In this document: piece by piece, positions 57,601 to 64,000 of the stretch
Numbering within the stretch: position 1 is the first letter of the stretch
How the letters are laid out: every line of letters begins with the position of its first letter
From: Odiellus spinosus
Taxonomy: Eukaryota; Arthropoda; Arachnida; Opiliones; Phalangiidae
Length of the DNA: 64,000 nucleotides
Reading direction: 5' to 3'
NCBI GenBank assembly: GCA_963920705.1
Contig: CAWUCO010000183.1
Location: 1,020,268-1,084,267 of the forward strand
Translations under genes and position numbers: made by a program
Notes under the pieces: model-generated
The model's database searches: none
The model's input: only the letters and a program-made list of their open reading frames with translations
Told to the model about the DNA's origin: nothing

Positions 57601-60600
57601 ACGTGATTTGGAAAAACGTGATTTGGAAAAACGTGATTTGGAAAAACGTGATTGGAAAGACGTGATTTGGAAAAACGTGATTGGAAAAACGTGATTGGAA
57701 AAACGTGATTGGAAAAACGTGATTGGAAAAACGTGATTGGAAAAACGTGATTGGAAAAACGTGATTGGAAAAACGTGATTGGAAAAACGTGATTGGAAAA
57801 ACGTGATTGGAAAAACGTGATTGGAAAAACGTGATTGGAAAAACGTGATTGGAAAAACGTGATTGGAAAAACGTGATTGGAAAAACGTGATTGGAAAAAC
57901 GTGATTGGAAAAACGTGATTGGAAAAACGTGATTGGAAAAACGTGATTGGAAAAACGTGATTGGAAAAACGTGATTGGAAAAACGTGATTGGAAAAACGT
58001 GATTGGAAAAACGTGATTGGAAAAACGTGATTGGTAAAACGTGATTGGAAAAGCGTGATTGGAAAAACGTGATTGGAAAAACGTGATTGGAAAAACGTGA
58101 TTGGAAAAACGTGATTGGAAAAACGTGATTGGAAAAACGTGATTGGAAAAACGTGATTGGAAAAACGTGATTGGAAAAACGTGATTGGAAAACGTGATTG
58201 GAAAAACGTGATTGGAAAAACGTGATTGGAAAAACGTGATTGGAAAAACGTGACGTGATTGGAAAAACGTGACGTGATTGGAAAAACGTGACGTGATTGG
58301 AAAAACGTGATTGGAAAAACGTGATTGGAAAAACGTGATTGGAAAAACGTGATTGGAAAAACGTGATTGGAAAAACGTGATTGGAAAAACGTGATTGGAA
58401 AAATCGTGATTGGAAAAATCGTGATTGTAAAAACTTGATTGGAAAAACGTGATTGGAAAAACGTGATTGGAAAAACGTGATTGGAAAAACGTGATTGGAA
58501 AAACGTGATTGGAAAAACGTGATTGGAAAAACGTGATTGGAAAAACGTGATTGGAAAAACGTGACGTGATTGGAAAAACGTGACGTGATTGGAAAAACGT
58601 GACGTGATTGGAAAAACGTGATTGGAAAAACGTGATTGGAAAAACGTGATTGGAAAAACGTGATTGGAAAAACGTGATTGGAAAAACGTGATTGGAAAAA
58701 CGTGATTGGAAAAACGTGATTGGAAAAACGTGATTTGGAAAAACGTGATTTGGAAAAACGTGATTGGAAAAACGTGATTGGAAAAACGTGATTGGAAAAA
58801 CCTGATTGGAAAAACCTGATTGGAAAAACCTGATTGGAAAAACCTGATTGGAAAAACGTGATTGGAAAAACGTGATTGGAAAAACGTGATTGGAAAAACG
58901 TGATTGGAAAAACGTGATTGGAAAAACGTGATTGGAAAAACGTGATTGGAAAAACGTGATTGGAAAAATCGTGATTGGAAAAATCGTGATTGGAAAAACT
59001 TGATTGGAAAAACGTGATTGGAAAAACGTGATTGGAAAAACGTGATTGGAAAAACGTGATTGGAAAAACGTGATTGGAAAAACGTGATTGGAAAAACGTG
59101 ATTGGAAAAACGTGATTGGAAAAACGTGATTTGGAAAAACGTGATTTGGAAAAATGTGATTGGAAAAACGTGATTGGAAAAACGTGATTTGGAAAAACGT
59201 GATTTGGAAAAACGTGATTTGGAAAAACGTGATTGGAAAAACGTGATTGGAAAAACGTGATTGGAAAAACGTGATTTGGAAAAACGTGATTTGGAAAAAC
59301 GTGATTTGGAAAAACGTGATTGGAAAGACGTGATTTGGAAAAACGTGATTGGAAAAACGTGATTGGAAAAACGTGATTGGAAAAACGTGATTGGAAAAAC
59401 GTGATTGGAAAAACGTGATTGGAAAAACGTGATTGGAAAAACGTGATTGGAAAAACGTGATTGGAAAAACGTGATTGGAAAAACGTGATTGGAAAACGTG
59501 ATTGGAAAAACGTGATTGGAAAAACGTGATTGGAAAAACGTGATTGGAAAAACGTGATTGGAAAAACGTGATTGGAAAAACGTGATTGGAAAAACGTGAT
59601 TGGAAAAACGTGATTGGAAAAACTTGATTGGAAAAACGTGATTGGAAAAACGTGATTGGAAAAACGTGATTGGAAAAACGTGATTGGAAAAACGTGATTT
59701 GGAAAAACGTGATTTGGAAAAATGTGATTGGAAAAACGTGATTGGAAAAACGTGATTTGGAAAAACGTGATTTGGAAAAACGTGATTTGGAAAAACGTGA
59801 TTGGAAAAACGTGATTGGAAAAACGTGATTGGAAAAACGTGATTTGGAAAAACGTGATTTGGAAAAACGTGATTTGGAAAAACGTGATTGGAAAGACGTG
59901 ATTTGGAAAAACGTGATTGGAAAAACGTGATTGGAAAAACGTGATTGGAAAAACGTGATTGGAAAAACGTGATTGGAAAAACGTGATTGGAAAAACGTGA
60001 TTGGAAAAACGTGATTGGAAAAACGTGATTGGAAAAACGTGATTGGAAAAACGTGATTGGAAAAACGTGATTGGAAAAACGTGATTGGAAAAACGTGATT
60101 GGAAAAACGTGATTGGAAAAACGTGATTGGAAAAACGTGATTGGAAAAACGTGATTGGAAAAACGTGATTGGAAAAACGTGATTGGAAAAACGTGATTGG
60201 AAAAACGTGATTGGAAAAACGTGATTGGAAAAACGTGATTGGAAAAACGTGATTGGAAAAACGTGATTGGAAAAACGTGATTGGAAAACGTGATTGGAAA
60301 AACTTGATTGGAAAAACGTGATTGGAAAAACGTGATTGGAAAAACGTGATTGGAAAAACGTGATTGGAAAAACGTGATTTGGAAAAACGTGATTTGGAAA
60401 AACGTGATTTGGAAAAACGTGATTGGAAAAACGTGATTGGAAAAACGTGATTGGAAAAACGTGATTTGGAAAAACGTGATTTGGAAAAACGTGATTTGGA
60501 AAAACGTGATTGGAAAGACGTGATTTGGAAAAACGTGATTGGAAAAACGTGATTGGAAAAACGTGATTGGAAAAACGTGATTGGAAAAACGTGATTGGAA

Positions 60601-63600
60601 AAACGTGATTGGAAAAACGTGATTGGAAAAACGTGATTGGAAAAACGTGATTGGAAAAACGTGATTGGAAAAACGTGATTGGAAAAACGTGATTGGAAAA
60701 ACGTTATTGGAAAAACGTGATTGGAAAAACGTGATTGGAAAAACGTGATTGGAAAAACGTGATTGGAAAAACGTGATTGGAAAAACGTGATTGGAAAAAC
60801 GTGATTGGAAAAACGTGATTGGAAAAACGTGATTGGAAAAACGTGATTGGAAAAACGTGATTGGAAAAACGTGATTGGAAAAACGTGATTGGAAAAACGT
60901 GATTGGAAAAACGTGATTGGAAAAACGTGATTGGAAAAGCGTGATTGGAAAAACGTGATTGGAAAAACGTGATTGGAAAAACGTGATTGGAAAAACGTGA
61001 TTGGAAAAACGTGATTGGAAAAACGTGATTGGAAAAACGTGATTGGAAAAACGTGATTGGAAAAACGTGATTGGAAAACGTGATTGGAAAAACGTGATTG
61101 GAAAAACGTGATTGGAAAAACGTGATTGGAAAAACGTGACGTGATTGGAAAAACGTGACGTGATTGGAAAAACGTGACGTGATTGGAAAAACGTGATTGG
61201 AAAAACGTGATTGGAAAAACGTGATTGGAAAAACGTGATTGGAAAAACGTGATTGGAAAAACGTGATTGGAAAAACGTGATTGGAAAAATCGTGATTGGA
61301 AAAATCGTGATTGTAAAAACTTGATTGGAAAAACGTGATTGGAAAAACGTGATTGGAAAAACGTGATTGGAAAAACGTGATTGGAAAAACGTGATTGGAA
61401 AAACGTGATTGGAAAAACGTGATTGGAAAAACGTGATTGGAAAAACGTGATTGGAAAAACGTGATTGGAAAAACGTGATTGGAAAAACGTGAGTGGAAAA
61501 ACGTGAGTGGAAAAACGTGAGTGGAAAAACGTGAGTGGAAAAACGTGAGTGGAAAAACGTGAGTGGAAAAACGTGAGTGGAAAAACGTGAGTGGAAAAAC
61601 GTGAGTGGAAAAACGTGAGTGGAAAAACGTGAGTGGAAAAACGTGAGTGGAAAAACGTGAGTGGAAAAACGTGATTGGAAAAACGTGATTGGAAAAACGT
61701 GATTGGAAAAACGTGATTGGAAAAACGTGATTGGAAAAACGTGATTGGAAAAACGTGATTGGAAAAACGTGATTGGAAAACGTGATTGGAAAAACGTGAT
61801 TGGAAAAACGTGATTGGAAAAACGTGATTGGAAAAACGTGATTGGAAAAACGTGATTGGAAAAACGTGATTGAAAAAACGTGATTGGAAAAACGTGATTG
61901 GAAAAACGTGATTGGAAAAACGTGATTGGAAAAACGTGATTGGAAAAACGTGATTGGAAAAACGTGATTGGAAAAACGTGATTGGAAAAACGTGATTGGA
62001 AAAACGTGATTGGAAAAACGTGATTGGAAAAACGTGATTGGAAAAACGTGATTGGAAAAACGTGATTGGAAAAACGTGATTGGAAAAACGTGATTGGAAA
62101 AACGTGATTGGAAAAACGTGATTGGAAAAACGTGATTGGAAAAACGTGATTGGAAAAACGTAATTGGAAAAACGTGATTGGAAAAACGTGATTTGGAAAA
62201 ACGTGATTTGGAAAAACGTGATTGGAAAAACGTGATTGGAAAAACGTGATTGGAAAAACGTGATTGGAAAAACGTGATTTGGAAAAACGTGACGTGATTG
62301 GAAAAACGTGACGTGATTGGAAAAACGTGATTGGAAAAACGTGATTGGAAAAACGTGATTGGAAAAACGTGATTGGAAAAACGTGATTGGAAAAACGTGA
62401 TTGGAAAAACGTGATTGGAAAAACGTGATTGGAAAAACGTGATTGGAAAAACGTGATTGGAAAAACGTGATTGGAAAAACGTGATTGGAAAAATCGTGAT
62501 TGGAAAAATCGTGATTGGAAAAACTTGATTGGAAAAACGTGATTGAAAAAACGTGATTGGAAAAACGTGATTGGAAAAACGTGATTGGAAAAACGTGATT
62601 GGAAAAACGTGATTGGAAAAACGTGATTGGAAAAACGTGATTGGAAAAACGTGATTGGAAAAACGTGATTGGAAAAACGTGATTGGAAAAACGTGATTGG
62701 AAAAACGTGAGTGGAAAAACGTGAGTGGAAAAACGTGAGTGGAAAAACGTGAGTGGAAAAACGTGAGTGGAAAAACGTGAGTGGAAAAACGTGAGTGGAA
62801 AAACGTGAGTGGAAAAACGTGAGTGGAAAAACGTGAGTGGAAAAACGTGATTGGAAAAACGTGATTGGAAAAACGTGATTGGAAAAACGTGATTGGAAAA
62901 ACGTGATTGGAAAAACGTGATTGGAAAAACGTGATTGGAAAAACGTGATTGGAAAAACGTGATTGGAAAAACGTGATTGGAAAAACGTGATTGGAAAAAC
63001 GTGATTGGAAAAACGTGATTGGAAAAACGTGATTGGAAAAACGTGATTGGAAAAACGTGATTGGAAAAACGTGATTGGAAAAACGTGATTGGAAAAACGT
63101 GATTGGAAAAACGTGATTGGAAAAACGTGATTGGAAAAACGTGATTGGAAAAACGTGATTGGAAAAACGTGATTGGAAAAACGTGATTGGAAAAACGTGA
63201 TTGGAAAAACGTGATTGGAAAAACGTGATTGGAAAAACGTGATTGGAAAAACGTGATTGGAAAAACGTGATTGGAAAAACGTGATTGGAAAAACGTGATT
63301 GGAAAAACGTGATTGGAAAAACGTGATTGGAAAAACGTGATTGGAAAAACGTGATTGGAAAAACGTGATTGGAAAAACGTGATTTGGAAAAACGTGATTT
63401 GGAAAAACGTGATTGGAAAAACGTGATTGGAAAAACGTGATTGGAAAAACGTGATTGGAAAGACGTGATTGGAAAAACGTGATTGGAAAAACGTGATTGG
63501 AAAAACGTGATTGGAAAAACGTGATTGGAAAAACGTGATTGAAAAAACGTGATTGGAAAAACGTGATTGGAAAAACGTGATTGGAAAAACGTGATTGGAA

Positions 63601-64000
63601 AAACGTGATTGGAAAAACGTGATTTGGAAAAACGTGATTTGGAAAAACGTGATTTGGAAAAACGTGATTGGAAAAACGTGATTTGGAAAAACGTGATTTG
63701 GAAAAACGTGATTGGAAAAACGTGATTGGAAAAACGTGATTGGAAAAACGTGATTGGAAAAACGTGATTGGAAAAACGTGATTGGAAAAACGTGATTGGA
63801 AAAACGTGATTGGAAAAACGTGATTGGAAAAACGTGATTGGAAAAACGTGATTTGGAAAAACGTGACGTGATTGGAAAAACGTGACGTGATTGGAAAAAC
63901 GTGACGTGATTGGAAAAACGTGATTGGAAAAACGTGATTGGAAAAACGTGATTGGAAAAACGTGATTGGAAAAACGTGATTGGAAAAACGTGATTGGAAA
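45700..64000. repeat. Satellite region with 15-bp GATTTGG units and long-range duplications
   Basis: A GATTGG-ACGT background with groups of 15-bp GATTTGG units, ACCT runs and the markers GGAAAGAC and AAAATCGTG (doubled). Marker distances show recent segment duplications, for example exactly 2,000 bp (52,859 and 54,859; 53,197 and 55,197) and 2,886 bp (58,051 and 60,937; 58,423 and 61,309). GAGTGG runs return at 61,491-61,672 (13 units) and 62,709-62,848 (10 units). The array continues past the window. Confidence 0.88.

Larger units (their letters stand above)
22545..64000. repeat. 14-bp satellite array GATTGGAAAAACGT, at least 41.4 kb
   Basis: About 2,960 tandem copies run without interruption from 22,545 to the window edge. 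Common variants are GATCGG, GCTTGG, GCTCGG, GAGTGG, GGTTGG and GATTTGG in the first half of the unit, and ACCT, ACGC and ACTT in the second half. The middle, GGAAAAAC, is almost constant. Unit lengths of 12 (GAAGGAAAAACG), 13, 15 (GATTTGG) and 19 bp (ACGTGACGTG) occur as rare markers that recur at fixed distances. The reverse complement has no stop codon in any frame, so the long minus-strand open frames are a property of the repeat. It is of the class of satellite DNA found in heterochromatin, but its chromosomal place cannot be told from here. Confidence 0.97.

Noticed and set aside
22545-64000. CRISPR-like regular repeats
   Set aside because: There are no unique spacers. The repeats are directly adjacent 14-bp units in a eukaryotic context.
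22545-64000. Telomere repeat array
   Set aside because: The unit does not resemble TTAGG or other telomerase-made repeats, and it shows block variants and higher-order structure typical of satellites.

Overview
The window is eukaryotic nuclear DNA, most likely from an arthropod and probably an insect. It is AT-rich, has intron-like signals and AATAAA poly(A) signals, and carries many transposon families. A short interstitial run of CCTAA, the common insect telomere word, points the same way. No ordinary conserved single-copy host gene was recognised, so the species cannot be named.

Left part (1-13 kb): a patchwork of repeats and small elements. In order it holds a short inverted-repeat element (734-1079) that abuts a 91-103 bp minisatellite (1081-3015), a fold-back element (3092-3532), and the 3' end of a Penelope-like retroelement with a GIY-YIG endonuclease inside a 143-bp inverted repeat (about 4410-5193). 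Next come a few telomere-like repeats and a minus-strand zinc-knuckle gene (6342-7663) with a TATA box and intron signals. A shortened, apparently spliced copy of that gene lies head-to-head with it (8201-8690). A PIF/Harbinger-type MITE with a TAA target duplication (8879-9425), a 113-bp inverted-repeat element (10581-10693) and a nested 322-bp tandem repeat (11135-13012) follow. The tandem repeat carries a 262-bp retro-insertion flanked by an 11-bp duplication.

Middle part (13.6-21.0 kb): two decayed DNA transposons, both on the minus strand. The larger is a rolling-circle Helitron of the Helentron kind. It has an N-terminal repeat/coiled-coil protein, a DUF6570-like and HUH Rep region, a PIF1-type helicase and a C-terminal LINE-like endonuclease domain. 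Its 3' end runs directly into a 5'-truncated PIF/Harbinger (ISL2EU-like) transposase with a C-terminal SWIM zinc finger. Both contain stops or frame changes and look inactive.

Right part (22,545 to the window end): an uninterrupted array of at least 41.4 kb of a 14-bp satellite, GATTGGAAAAACGT, about 2,960 copies. It is organised into sequence-variant blocks and nested higher-order repeats of about 0.45 to 3.8 kb. The minus strand of this unit has no stop codon in any frame, so the very long open frames there (up to about 1,980 codons) are artefacts of the repeat and not genes. The array and its layered structure are the most striking content of the window.
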